Positions 1 to 7,839 of a stretch of 64,000 nt of DNA are shown piece by piece. Origin of the DNA: DASUPK01 sp963747425. GTDB taxonomy: Bacteria > Actinomycetota > Thermoleophilia > Solirubrobacterales > 70-9. The translations under genes and the position numbers were made by a program. Where the stretch lies: contig CAVVFJ010000008.1 in assembly GCA_963747425.1 (NCBI GenBank), positions 434,001-498,000 of the forward strand. Reading direction: 5' to 3'. The notes beneath the pieces were generated by a model. It was not told the origin of the DNA. It ran no database searches and saw only the letters and a program-made list of their open reading frames with translations. Numbering within the stretch: the first letter of the stretch is position 1; each line of letters opens with the position of its first letter.

Positions 1-421
1 TGATGTCCTCGTGGGCGAAGGTGTGGTGGGTGACGTCGAAGGTCCAGCGCTCGAGCTGCTGCGTGGTGGGCAGCTCTCCGAAGATCAGGAGGTACGCGAC
101 CTCGAGGTAGCTCGAGTGCTCACAGAGCTGCTCGATCGGGATGCCGCGATGCTGGAGGATCCCGGCCTCTCCGTCGATGTAGGTGATCGCCGACCGGCAG
201 GAGGCGGTGTTGGTGAAGGCCGGGTCGTAGCCCATCAGGCCGAAGTCGTCGTCGGAGACCTTGATCTGCCGCAGGTCCATCGTGCGGACGGTCCCGTCAT
301 TGATCTCGAGCTCGTAGCTCTCGCCGGTCCTGTTGTCGGTGACGCTGAGCGTGTCGCCGCCGGAGGCGCCGTCAGGCGATGCGTCGGCCGGCTTTTTCTG
401 AGTCTCCTGCTTTGTCGCCAT
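1..421 (-). CDS. gltA: Citrate synthase, N-terminal part (cut by window edge)
   Basis: The minus strand encodes about 140 residues that run off the left edge. A citrate-synthase signature is clear: a stretch reading TYIDGEAGILQHRGIPIEQL, followed by a helix ending in FGELPTTQQLERW. Citrate synthase condenses acetyl-CoA and oxaloacetate at the entry of the TCA cycle in the cytoplasm. The first 30 residues are Lys/Ala/Asp-rich and hydrophilic, preceding the usual domain start. The ATG at 421 is preceded by a strong GGAGGG Shine-Dalgarno about 5 nt away, which fixes the start. It is divergent from menG. The catalytic His and Asp residues lie outside the window, so only family identity is supported. 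Confidence 0.9.
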   Translation of the reverse strand, partial: MATKQETQKKPADASPDGASGGDTLSVTDNRTGESYELEINDGTVRTMDLRQIKVSDDDFGLMGYDPAFTNTASCRSAITYIDGEAGILQHRGIPIEQLCEHSSYLEVAYLLIFGELPTTQQLERWTFDVTHHTFAHEDI

Positions 422-485
422 CAACCCTCCTTCTTCGCTAACGGGTCGCGCCTGGCGGCGCGCCCTCGCATCAGCACTTCCCACA

Positions 486-497
486 TATCTTCTCACG
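486..497 (+). promoter_or_regulatory. Leaderless-type -10 element of menG
   Basis: TATCTT (486-491) is followed by exactly six bases before the GTG of menG. There is no Shine-Dalgarno, so the transcript probably begins at or next to the start codon. The same TANNNT-N6-start layout recurs at other genes in the window. Confidence 0.5.
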
Positions 498-1226
498 GTG
501 GCGATTCCGGCAAACAAGCCGAGCAAGGAGGAGACGCTGCGCCTCTTCTCCGGGCTGCCGAAGCGCTATGACCTCGCCGGCGCCCTGCTCAGCTTCGGCC
601 AGGACCCGCGCTGGCGCCGGGCGACGGTGAGCACGCTCCGGGCGTCACCCGGGGACCGGGTGCTGGACGTGGCGACGGGCACAGGCATGGTTGCCGCCGC
701 CCTGATACGCCGCTACGGCTGCTCCGTCGTCGGCCTCGATCAGAGCCCCGAGATGCTCGCGGGCGCGCAGGCGAAGCTCGCCGCCGATCCCCTCCTTGCC
801 GATCGCGTCGAGCTGGTCAGGGGCGAGGCCGAGTCCCTGCCCTTCGCGGACGGTGAGTTCGACCACCTCACCTTCACCTACCTGCTCCGCTACGTGGACG
901 ATCCCCGGGCAACCTTGCGAGAGCTCGCGCGCGTAGTGAAGAGTGGAGGACGGATCGCCTCGCTCGAGTTCATGCTCCCTCCGAACCCCATCTCCCGCTC
1001 TCTCTGGCTCGTGTACACGCGCGCGGCGATGCCGGCCCTGGGACGGATGATCTCCCGAGACTGGTACGTCGTCGGGCGCTTTCTGGGGCGGAGCATCACC
1101 GACTTCTACGGGCGGCTGCCGCTCGACCGCCAATTGGACCTCTGGCGGGATGCGGGGATCGAGGGCGTGACCGCGCGCGTGATGAGCTTCGGCGGCGGTG
1201 TCGTGATCTGGGGAACCCGTGGCTGA
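498..1226 (+). CDS. menG: Demethylmenaquinone methyltransferase (UbiE/MenG family)
   Basis: A 242-residue class I SAM-dependent methyltransferase. The N-terminal FSGLPKRYDLAGALLSFGQD segment is typical of UbiE/MenG, and the SAM motif VLDVATGTGMVA lies near residue 54. The motif LTFTYLLRYVDD near residue 126 is also UbiE-like. The family carries out the last C-methylation of menaquinone (or ubiquinone). Menaquinone is expected here because actinobacteria use it and a complex I operon is present. The GTG at 498 has a -10 box six bases upstream. The last codons overlap the start of the next membrane-protein gene by 8 nt, suggesting translational coupling. A general small-molecule methyltransferase cannot be excluded. 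Confidence 0.82.
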   Translation: MAIPANKPSKEETLRLFSGLPKRYDLAGALLSFGQDPRWRRATVSTLRASPGDRVLDVATGTGMVAAALIRRYGCSVVGLDQSPEMLAGAQAKLAADPLLADRVELVRGEAESLPFADGEFDHLTFTYLLRYVDDPRATLRELARVVKSGGRIASLEFMLPPNPISRSLWLVYTRAAMPALGRMISRDWYVVGRFLGRSITDFYGRLPLDRQLDLWRDAGIEGVTARVMSFGGGVVIWGTRG

Positions 1227-1965
1227 CGAGGGCACCCGGCCCGCCTTCTACGCGCTGCGACCAGGGGGCTGGCGGGATCTCTTCACGATCCTCCATCCGC
1301 CCTACACGGCGTGGAACCTGGCCAACGTCGGCTTCGGCGCCGTGGCGGCGACTCAGATCCACACGGACCGGTTCATCGCGACGCTGGCGGCCTTCTTCCT
1401 CGCCGTCGGGATCAGCGCCCACGCCCTCGACGAGCTCAACGGGCGGCCGCTGAAGACCGAGCTCTCGGACCGGACCCTGATCGGCCTCGCCGGCGTCTCC
1501 CTCGCCGGAGCGATCGGAATCGGGATCGCCGGCTGCTTCATCGTCTCCGCGAGCCTTGCGCCCTTCGTGGTGGCGGGCGGCTTCTTCGTCGTCGCCTACA
1601 ACCTGGAGCTGTTCGGAGGCCGCTTCCACACCGACTTCTGGCTGGCGTTCGCTTGGGCGGCGTTTCCGGCCCTGACGTCGTGGTGGGTCAACACGCTCTC
1701 GTTCGCGTCCCCCAGGACGGTGGTGGCGGGGATGCTGGTGGCCGCGGGGTGCTTCGGCCTGGTCAGCGTGCAGAGGCGCCTCTCGACCCCCGTCCGCCGG
1801 CTGAGGCGCGAGACGGTCTCCGTGTCCGGAGAGCAGCGCCTCGAGGACGGCACGGTCATCCCCCTGACCGTCGAGGAGATCGCGGCGCCGCTCGACTGGT
1901 CGCTGCGGGGGCTCTCCTGGGCGGTGGTGGTGCTGGCGATCGGCCTGGTCGTGATCCGCTTCTAG
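1219..1965 (+). CDS. Polytopic membrane protein, possibly a divergent UbiA-type protein
   Basis: A 248-residue protein with about seven hydrophobic segments. Two short motifs stand out: HPPYTAWNLANV near residue 28 and HALDELNGRP near residue 71. The second sits where UbiA prenyltransferases carry their first Asp-rich motif, but the canonical NDxxDxxxD is not present. It overlaps menG by 8 nt, so a role in quinone synthesis (a MenA-like step) is tempting but unproven. The segment between the fifth and last hydrophobic segments is charged and probably cytoplasmic. The GTG start at 1219 is chosen because it leaves the shortest overlap. It may equally be an unrelated membrane protein co-transcribed with menG. 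Confidence 0.6.
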   Translation: MADEGTRPAFYALRPGGWRDLFTILHPPYTAWNLANVGFGAVAATQIHTDRFIATLAAFFLAVGISAHALDELNGRPLKTELSDRTLIGLAGVSLAGAIGIGIAGCFIVSASLAPFVVAGGFFVVAYNLELFGGRFHTDFWLAFAWAAFPALTSWWVNTLSFASPRTVVAGMLVAAGCFGLVSVQRRLSTPVRRLRRETVSVSGEQRLEDGTVIPLTVEEIAAPLDWSLRGLSWAVVVLAIGLVVIRF

Positions 1966-2489
1966 GGACCTGCCGACGTCTCCAGTGCCGCCGTCAACGA
2001 GGCCGCGTCGAACGACCCGCCGTGCAGCCTGCCGCCGACGAAGAACCCCGGCGTCCCGGTGACGCCGCTGGCGAGGCCGCTGTCGACGTCTCGCTGCACG
2101 CGAGGCGCGTGGACCGAGGATTCGAGCTCCACTGTGAACCGCTCCACATCGAGCCCCAGCTCGGCGGCGTGGTGGATCAGGTCCTCCCGGCTGAGCGCCC
2201 CGCGGGACTCGTACATGCGGTCGTGCATCTCCCAGAAAGCCCCCTGCGCCGCCGCCGCCTCCGCCGCCTCGGCGGCGCGCTCGGCGTCGGGGTGGACATT
2301 GCGCAGCGGGAAGTGGCGGAAGGCGAACAGCAGCCGTCCGGCGAGCTGATCCCGGATCCGCCGGACGATCGGGTAGGCCGCGGTGCAGTACGGGCACTGA
2401 AAGTCCCCGTACATGACCAGCTCGAGCTCGGCCCGGTCAGGGCCGTCGACGTGGTCCTCCGCGGAAAGGGGCGGGGTGAGCTGACCCAT
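1962..2489 (-). CDS. DsbA/FrnE-like thioredoxin-fold oxidoreductase
   Basis: A 175-residue protein with a thioredoxin fold. The active site is CPYC at residues 32-35 in the context VMYGDFQCPYC, and the cis-proline loop reads GVTGTPGFFVGGR near the C-terminus, both typical of the DsbA family (DSBA-like thioredoxin domain). No signal peptide is visible, so it is probably cytoplasmic, unlike secreted DsbA. The ATG at 2489 is preferred because longer frames would run into the divergent antiporter gene. It is convergent with the membrane-protein gene, overlapping its end by 4 nt. The substrate cannot be read from the sequence. Confidence 0.8.
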   Translation of the reverse strand: MGQLTPPLSAEDHVDGPDRAELELVMYGDFQCPYCTAAYPIVRRIRDQLAGRLLFAFRHFPLRNVHPDAERAAEAAEAAAAQGAFWEMHDRMYESRGALSREDLIHHAAELGLDVERFTVELESSVHAPRVQRDVDSGLASGVTGTPGFFVGGRLHGGSFDAASLTAALETSAGP

Positions 2490-2514
2490 GGATGAGCGAT
2501 CGTAGACTCGCGGC
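2490..2514. promoter_or_regulatory. Compact divergent promoter (DsbA-like gene / antiporter)
   Basis: The two divergent start codons are 25 bases apart. On the plus strand TAGACT (2503-2508) lies six bases before the antiporter GTG. On the minus strand TACGAT (2504-2499) lies nine bases before the ATG of the DsbA-like gene. The two -10 boxes overlap, so the two transcription starts should compete. Confidence 0.45.
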
Positions 2515-4101
2515 GTGAACGACATCGAGATCCTGATTGCGCTCGTGGCCGCGGCGATCGTCCTGGTTCGCCTCGCCGACGCGATCTCGATCCCGTACCC
2601 GATCGTCCTGGTGCTGGGCGGGTTGGGAATCGGCTTCATCCCCGGGGGGCCCGCGCTCGAGTTGCAGCCTGACGTGGTCTTCCTGGTGTTCCTGCCGCCG
2701 CTGCTGCAGTCCGCCGGCTACTGGGCCTCGCCGAAGGAGCTGCGCGCAGAGCTCGTCCCACTCACCTGGTTGGTCATCGGGCTCTCGCTGGCCACGATGG
2801 TCGCGGTCGCCGCCATTGCCCAGGCCGTGATCCCCAGCATCAGCTGGGCCGAGGGATTCGTCCTGGGTGCCATCGTCGCTCCGACCGACCCGGTTGCCGC
2901 GATCGCCACCTTCCAGCGCGTCGGAATCACCGACCGGGTCGCGACGCTGGTGGAGGGCGAGAGCATGGTCAACGACGCCATCGCCCTGGTCTCCTACAAG
3001 GTCGCGGTGGTCGCCGTGGTCAGCGGCACGCTCACGGCCGGTGAGGCGATCGATGACCTGGTGGTCGGCGTGATCGGCGGCGTGGCGATCGGGCTGGCCG
3101 TCTCAGGTGTGTCCCAGATGGCGCTTCGCCGCCTCGACGATGCGCCGCTGGCGATCCTGCTGACGGTGTTCACCGCCTATGCCTCGTTTGCGCTGGCCGA
3201 CGGCGTCGGGGCATCGGGGGTGCTCGCCGCGGTCAGCAGCGGCCTCTTCTCCGGGTGGCGCTCCCACATCATCTTCGATGCCGACCTGCGGCTGAATGCG
3301 CAGTCGTTCTGGCGGGTGCTCGTCTTCGCGCTCAACGCGATCCTCTTCGTCCTGGTCGGAGAGCAGTTCCCGGAGATCCTGCGCAACGTCGGAGAGATCT
3401 TCTCGCCCGGGGAAATCGTCGGCTATGGCCTGATGATCTCGGGCGTCGTGATCGCGGTCCGCATCGCCTGGCAGTTCCTCCCCGTCTCCCTGGGACGACT
3501 GTTGCCACCGCTCGGTGACACCGGGGGTGGAGAGGATTGGCGGGAGCGGCTGCTGATCGGCTGGACCGGCATGCGAGGAGCGGTGTCGCTGGCCGCCGCT
3601 CTCGCATTGCCATTCACGCTCGACTCGGGCGCCGCCTTCAATTCGCGTGACCTGATCGTCTACCTGACGGTCGCTGTGATCTTCGTGACCCTGGTCGGCC
3701 AGGGATTGACGCTTCCCTCGCTGGTGCGATGGCTGGGCCTGAGCGCGACCGAGGCCTGGGCGCCGGATGAGGCGGTCGCCCGGCTGGCGGCCGCGCAGGC
3801 GGCGCTCGACCGGCTCGACGAGCTGGAATCCGAAGGAACACCTATCTCGGAGGCCGCCCTGGAGCGGCTGCGCCAGCTCTACCAAGCGCGTTTCGCGCGC
3901 TGCGTCGCCGCCCTACAGGGCGAGGACAGCGATCTCCCCATCGAGGATCCGCTGAGCGGGTACAGGAGGCTGCGCGAGGATCTCATCCATGCCGAGCGCG
4001 AGACGCTGCTCGGCATGCGCAATGACGGTCGCATCAAGCAGGACCTCTTCCGCCGCATTCAGCGCGACATCGACCTGGACGAGGCGCGCCTCGGGACCTA
4101 G
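2515..4101 (+). CDS. Na+/H+ antiporter, CPA1 (NhaP/NhaG-like) family
   Basis: A 528-residue monovalent cation:proton antiporter. About 12 hydrophobic segments cover residues 1-410, followed by a charged helical cytoplasmic tail of about 115 residues. CPA1 landmarks are present: FLPPLLQSAGYWAS, the discontinuous-helix motif VAPTDPVAA, and the ion-binding GESMVNDAIAL (Asn-Asp pair). A later WTGMRGAVSLAAALALP motif is also characteristic. The family exchanges Na+ (or K+) for H+ across the plasma membrane for pH and salt homeostasis. The GTG start has a -10 box six bases upstream and no Shine-Dalgarno. Its stop overlaps the stop of the convergent kinase gene by 4 nt. Confidence 0.9.
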   Translation: MNDIEILIALVAAAIVLVRLADAISIPYPIVLVLGGLGIGFIPGGPALELQPDVVFLVFLPPLLQSAGYWASPKELRAELVPLTWLVIGLSLATMVAVAAIAQAVIPSISWAEGFVLGAIVAPTDPVAAIATFQRVGITDRVATLVEGESMVNDAIALVSYKVAVVAVVSGTLTAGEAIDDLVVGVIGGVAIGLAVSGVSQMALRRLDDAPLAILLTVFTAYASFALADGVGASGVLAAVSSGLFSGWRSHIIFDADLRLNAQSFWRVLVFALNAILFVLVGEQFPEILRNVGEIFSPGEIVGYGLMISGVVIAVRIAWQFLPVSLGRLLPPLGDTGGGEDWRERLLIGWTGMRGAVSLAAALALPFTLDSGAAFNSRDLIVYLTVAVIFVTLVGQGLTLPSLVRWLGLSATEAWAPDEAVARLAAAQAALDRLDELESEGTPISEAALERLRQLYQARFARCVAALQGEDSDLPIEDPLSGYRRLREDLIHAERETLLGMRNDGRIKQDLFRRIQRDIDLDEARLGT

Positions 4102-5081
4102 TTGATGCGAGGGGGCTCCGCAGGCGCAGCCGAGGAGCCACCCGTTTCATGCTGGGGCTCTACCTCGAAGTGGGTGATCCGGCGGAAGTCGCGCAAACGC
4201 TCGTCGATCTCCTCGCGGCTGAGTGACCGGACCCGCTCCGTGCCGAAGTCCTCGACGTTGAACGAGGCGAGCACCGAGCCATAGGCCATCGCCTGGCGGA
4301 GGACGCCGTGGTCGAGCACGGACTCTCCGGCGGCCCGGCGGCTGTCGAGGTAGCCGAGGAACCCGCCCGCAAAGCTGTCGCCCGCGCCGGTTGGATCGCG
4401 GACGTCCTCGAGCAGATAGCCGGGAATCGCGAAGAACTCGTCGCCGCTGAACAGGGCGGCTCCATACTCGCCCCGCTTGGCCACCACCACGCGCGGACCC
4501 ATCTCGATCAGCGCCCTCGCCGCACGGGCGAGATTCGGCTGTCCGGTCAGCTCGCGGATCTCGGCGTCGTTCAGCATCACGCAGTCGACCTCCGCGATCG
4601 CCGCCTTCAACGAGTCCCGCGTGGTCTCTATCCAGAGGTTCATCGAATCCAGGGCGGCGAACTCGGCCTCCCTGCAGCCGGCCCGTACCTTTCGCTGGAG
4701 ATCGGGCTGGATGTTCCCCAGGAAGAGCATCTGGGCTTGTCTCGAATCCTCGGAGAGCTTCGGATCGAAGTCCGCGAAGACATTGAGCTGCGTGTCGTCC
4801 GTGTGAGCGACGTTCAGGTCGAAGTCGTAGTGGCCCTGCCAGAAGAAGGTCTGGCCGCCGGCAACCCGCTCGATGTCATCGGTGACGATCCCATGGTCCT
4901 CGAGGATCCCGAGCTGCTCCGCGCCGAAGTCATCGCCCACCGGCCCCACCACCCGGACGTCGGTGAAGAAGCTTGCGGCCAGCGAGAAATGGACGGCTGA
5001 GCCGCCCAGCATCCGCTCGCGTTCCCCGAAGGGAGTGCGCACGGAATCGAAGGCAATCGACCCTACGACGGTTAGCGACAT
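4098..5081 (-). CDS. PfkB-family carbohydrate/nucleoside kinase
   Basis: A 327-residue sugar kinase of the ribokinase/PfkB family. The N-terminus has the GGSAVHFSLAAS substrate-binding region near residue 26. The family signature DPTGAGDSFAGGF lies at about residues 229-241, with Asp235 as the catalytic base in the GAGD anion hole. A VMLNDAEIRELTG segment near residue 168 corresponds to the conserved N-x-x-E region. The N-terminal GSIAFDSV is like adenosine-kinase/ribokinase-type proteins of actinobacteria, but the substrate is not resolvable. It is divergent from the quinone oxidoreductase gene, whose -10 box begins in this gene's start codon. The ATG at 5081 has an AAGGA only one base upstream, so initiation may be near-leaderless. 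Confidence 0.82.
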   Translation of the reverse strand: MSLTVVGSIAFDSVRTPFGERERMLGGSAVHFSLAASFFTDVRVVGPVGDDFGAEQLGILEDHGIVTDDIERVAGGQTFFWQGHYDFDLNVAHTDDTQLNVFADFDPKLSEDSRQAQMLFLGNIQPDLQRKVRAGCREAEFAALDSMNLWIETTRDSLKAAIAEVDCVMLNDAEIRELTGQPNLARAARALIEMGPRVVVAKRGEYGAALFSGDEFFAIPGYLLEDVRDPTGAGDSFAGGFLGYLDSRRAAGESVLDHGVLRQAMAYGSVLASFNVEDFGTERVRSLSREEIDERLRDFRRITHFEVEPQHETGGSSAAPAEPPRIN

Positions 5082-5092
5082 ATCCTTGAGGC
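5081..5092 (+). promoter_or_regulatory. Leaderless-type -10 element of the quinone oxidoreductase gene
   Basis: TATCCT (5081-5086) is followed by six bases and the GTG at 5093. The first T of the box is also the last base of the complement of the divergent kinase ATG, so the two genes are essentially back to back. Confidence 0.45.
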
Positions 5093-6040
5093 GTGAAGGC
5101 TATTCAGATTGAGGAGTTCGGCGGGCCCGAGCAGCTCAAGCTGGTCGATCTGCCCGACCCCGAGCCGTCCGACGGGATGGTCGTGGTGGACGTCACGCGC
5201 TCCGGGATCAACTGGGCGGACACCCACGCCATCCGCAACGACTACCTCGCCGAGCAGGAGCTGCCACTGGTTCCCGGCGCCGAGATTGCCGGGACGACCG
5301 CCGATGGGAAGCGCGTGGCGGCGCTGATGAACAACGGCGGATACGCCCAGAAGGCGGCGGTCCCCGAGGCTTTTCTGGTTCCTCTGCCCGACGCGGTCTC
5401 CGACGAGCAGGCAGCCGGGCTGCTGCTCCAGGGAATGACTGCGCACGCGCTGCTCCACTACTGCGCCCATGTCGAGAAGGGCGAGACGGTCGTGGTCGAG
5501 GCCGCGGGCGGCGGCACCGGCTCCCTCGCGGTTCAGCTGGCGAAGCGCGCCGGCGCCAAGGTGATCGGGCTGGCCTCGACCGAGGAGAAGCGGGCTCTGG
5601 CTGAGCGGCTCGGTGCTGACGCCACTGCGGACTCCCGGGCCGACGATCTCAAGGCGGCGATCCTCGAGGCCAACGGCGGCGAGAAGGTGGACGTCGTCCT
5701 CCACATGAGCGGCACCGGGTTCGAGGCCGAGCTCAGCTCGCTCAACATGCTCGGCAGGATCGTCGCCTTCGGCAACGCCGCGCGCCACCCCAATGAGGTG
5801 GCGACGAACTATCTGCTTCAGACCTCGAAGTCGGTGATGGGCTTCTGGCTGGTGGCGCTGGTCGCTCAGCGCCAGGATCTGATCGCCTCGATGATCGCGG
5901 ACCTGCTCGGCGCGGTCGCGGCCGGTGAGCTCGAGGTGACGATCGGGGCCACCTATCCGCTGAGCGAGGCCGCTCGCGCCCACGAGGCCATGCAGGAGCG
6001 CGGAACGAGCGGCAAGCTGCTGCTCGACCCCTCGAAGTAG
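5093..6040 (+). CDS. Zinc-independent quinone oxidoreductase-like MDR protein
   Basis: A 315-residue medium-chain dehydrogenase/reductase of the quinone-oxidoreductase branch. It has the GroES-like N-terminal domain with SGINWADTHAIRNDY and the PLVPGAEIAGT segment. The nucleotide-binding motif VEAAGGGTGSLAVQLAKRAGAKVIG follows near residue 140. The structural and catalytic zinc cysteines of alcohol dehydrogenases are absent, as expected for NADPH-dependent quinone or enone reductases. The C-terminal EAARAHEAMQERGTSGKLLL is the usual family ending. It is followed directly (no gap) by the DEAD-box helicase gene, so the two are probably co-transcribed. The physiological acceptor is unknown. Confidence 0.85.
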   Translation: MKAIQIEEFGGPEQLKLVDLPDPEPSDGMVVVDVTRSGINWADTHAIRNDYLAEQELPLVPGAEIAGTTADGKRVAALMNNGGYAQKAAVPEAFLVPLPDAVSDEQAAGLLLQGMTAHALLHYCAHVEKGETVVVEAAGGGTGSLAVQLAKRAGAKVIGLASTEEKRALAERLGADATADSRADDLKAAILEANGGEKVDVVLHMSGTGFEAELSSLNMLGRIVAFGNAARHPNEVATNYLLQTSKSVMGFWLVALVAQRQDLIASMIADLLGAVAAGELEVTIGATYPLSEAARAHEAMQERGTSGKLLLDPSK

Positions 6041-7471
6041 ATGGCTGAGACAAAGACGGCAACCTCCTTCAAGGAGCTCGGCCTGTCCGGGGGCCTGCTG
6101 CAGACCCTGGAGGAGCTGGGCTACGCCGAGCCGACGCCGATCCAGGCGCAGGCCATCCCCGAGCTCCTCGACGGCCACGACGTGATCGGCCAGGCCCAGA
6201 CCGGCAGCGGCAAGACCGCCGCCTTCGGGCTGCCGATGCTCGAGTACATCGACCCCGAGAACGAGGAGACCCAGGCGATCGTCCTCACCCCGACCCGGGA
6301 GCTCTGCATCCAGGTGACCCAGGCGCTCCGCGCCTATGCCGAGCATCTCGAGGACGTCAACGTCGTTGCGGTCTTCGGAGGCGCCCCGATCCGCGAGCAG
6401 CAGTCGAGGCTGCGCCACGGAGCCCAGGTCGTCGTCGCCACGGTCGGCCGGATGATGGACCTGATCTCGCGGAAGTCGCTGGTGCTGACCGCGGCCCGGT
6501 ACGTCGTCCTCGACGAGGCGGACGAGATGCTCGATCTCGGCTTCATCGAGGACGTCGAGAAGATCCTCCGGATGTGCCCGAACGGCCGCCAGACGCTGCT
6601 CTTCTCCGCGACGATGCCCGCGCCGGTCGCGAGGCTCGCCGAGACCTACATGTACGACCCGGTGACGATCCGAGTGACGCCGAAGAAGCTCACCGTGGAT
6701 TCCGTCGAGCAGGCCTACGTGATGGTCGAGCCGCGCCAGAAGCTCGAGCGCCTCGCCCAGGTGCTGAAGGCGGAGGAGCCCGAGCAGGCGATCATCTTCG
6801 TCCGCACCAAGATCGGCGCCGCCAGGCTCGGGAGGGACCTGGGGGACAAGGGTCTGCGGGTGAAGGCGCTGCACGGCGACCTCAGCCAGGGCCAGCGCGA
6901 CGGGGTGATGATCTCGTTCAAGGAGCACAAGACCCCGCTGCTGGTCGCCACCGACATCGCCGCCCGGGGCCTCGACATCGAGCACGTCACCCACGTCATC
7001 AACTACGACCTGCCCAACAACCCGGAGATCTACGTCCACCGCATCGGGCGGACCGGCCGGGTCGGCCGGACGGGCAGGGCGATCACCTTCGCCACCGCCA
7101 AGCAGGCCGGCGAGCTGAAGGAGATCGAGCGGACCGTGAAGGCGCCGATCGGCGAGTGGGAGCCGCCCGAGGAGCGGCTCGAGCACGCCCCGCGCCCGCG
7201 CCACCGCGAGGGACCGCCCCCGGAGCCGGCCAACGGGACGGTGAAGCTGTTCGTCAACCGCGGCAAGAGAGGCGGGATCAGCGAGGAGGACCTGAACTGG
7301 GCGCTGGTCGAGGGCGCGGTGATCCCGGAGGACGCGATCCGCTCGATCCGCGTCCTCGATCGCTTCTCGTTCGTCGAGGTCGCCGCCGATCAGGCGGAGC
7401 GGGCGGTGGAGTACCTGGACGGGACGAAGCTGAAGGGCAAGCAGATCCGGATGGAGATCGCCCGCTCCTAG
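6041..7471 (+). CDS. deaD: DEAD-box ATP-dependent RNA helicase with DbpA-type RNA-binding domain
   Basis: A 476-residue RNA helicase. The Q motif (GYAEPTPIQAQAIP, residues 28-40), motif I AQTGSGKT (52-59), PTREL (84-88), DEAD (158-161), SAT (189-191) and HRIGRTGR near residue 337 are all present. After a charged linker, residues 400-476 form a DbpA/CsdA-type RRM-like RNA-binding domain beginning with VKLFVNRGKRGGISEEDL. This architecture is that of CsdA/DeaD or DbpA helicases, which remodel structured RNA in ribosome assembly and cold adaptation. The ATG starts immediately after the upstream stop codon. It is shorter than E. coli DeaD because the long basic tail is missing. Confidence 0.92.
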   Translation: MAETKTATSFKELGLSGGLLQTLEELGYAEPTPIQAQAIPELLDGHDVIGQAQTGSGKTAAFGLPMLEYIDPENEETQAIVLTPTRELCIQVTQALRAYAEHLEDVNVVAVFGGAPIREQQSRLRHGAQVVVATVGRMMDLISRKSLVLTAARYVVLDEADEMLDLGFIEDVEKILRMCPNGRQTLLFSATMPAPVARLAETYMYDPVTIRVTPKKLTVDSVEQAYVMVEPRQKLERLAQVLKAEEPEQAIIFVRTKIGAARLGRDLGDKGLRVKALHGDLSQGQRDGVMISFKEHKTPLLVATDIAARGLDIEHVTHVINYDLPNNPEIYVHRIGRTGRVGRTGRAITFATAKQAGELKEIERTVKAPIGEWEPPEERLEHAPRPRHREGPPPEPANGTVKLFVNRGKRGGISEEDLNWALVEGAVIPEDAIRSIRVLDRFSFVEVAADQAERAVEYLDGTKLKGKQIRMEIARS

Positions 7472-7839
7472 TCTGAGTTCGTCAGCTCCTCGATCTTGCC
7501 GATCAGGTCCTCCCACTCGAACGGCTTCGGAATGACGCCGGTGGCGCCGAGCGAGCGCATCCGGTCCGGCTCCTGCGCGTCGAGGTGGGCGGAGATCATC
7601 AGCACGGGGATGGTGGAGCCCGCGCCGCGGATCTCCTCGAGGACCTCGGTCCCGGACTTGTTGGGCATCATCGCGTCGAGCAGGATCACGTCCGGCTCAT
7701 TGGATCCGGCCTCGTTGAGGCGATCGAGAGCCTCGACGCCATCGGTCGCCGTGACGACCTCGTAGCCCTCCATCTCCAGGCGGCGCTGGAGCATGAGCAG
7801 GACGGTCTCGGAGTCGTCGGCGACCAGCAGTCGCGTCAC
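7468..7839 (-). CDS. Receiver-only response regulator
   Basis: A 123-residue CheY-like receiver domain without an output domain. The acidic pair D8-D9, the phospho-acceptor D55 (VILLDAMMP), the conserved S/T region MISAH and K105 (VIPKPF) are all in place, so it should be phosphorylatable. It overlaps the 3-prime end of the histidine-kinase gene by 4 nt (translational coupling), so that kinase is its likely phosphodonor. Without a DNA-binding domain it must act by protein contact or pass phosphate on. Its stop overlaps that of the convergent helicase gene by 4 nt. Confidence 0.9.
   Translation of the reverse strand: MTRLLVADDSETVLLMLQRRLEMEGYEVVTATDGVEALDRLNEAGSNEPDVILLDAMMPNKSGTEVLEEIRGAGSTIPVLMISAHLDAQEPDRMRSLGATGVIPKPFEWEDLIGKIEELTNSD

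Noticed and set aside
5072..7516. An 814-residue minus-strand frame
   Set aside because: It is antisense to the quinone oxidoreductase and DEAD-box helicase genes, which have complete motifs; high GC keeps the antisense frame open.
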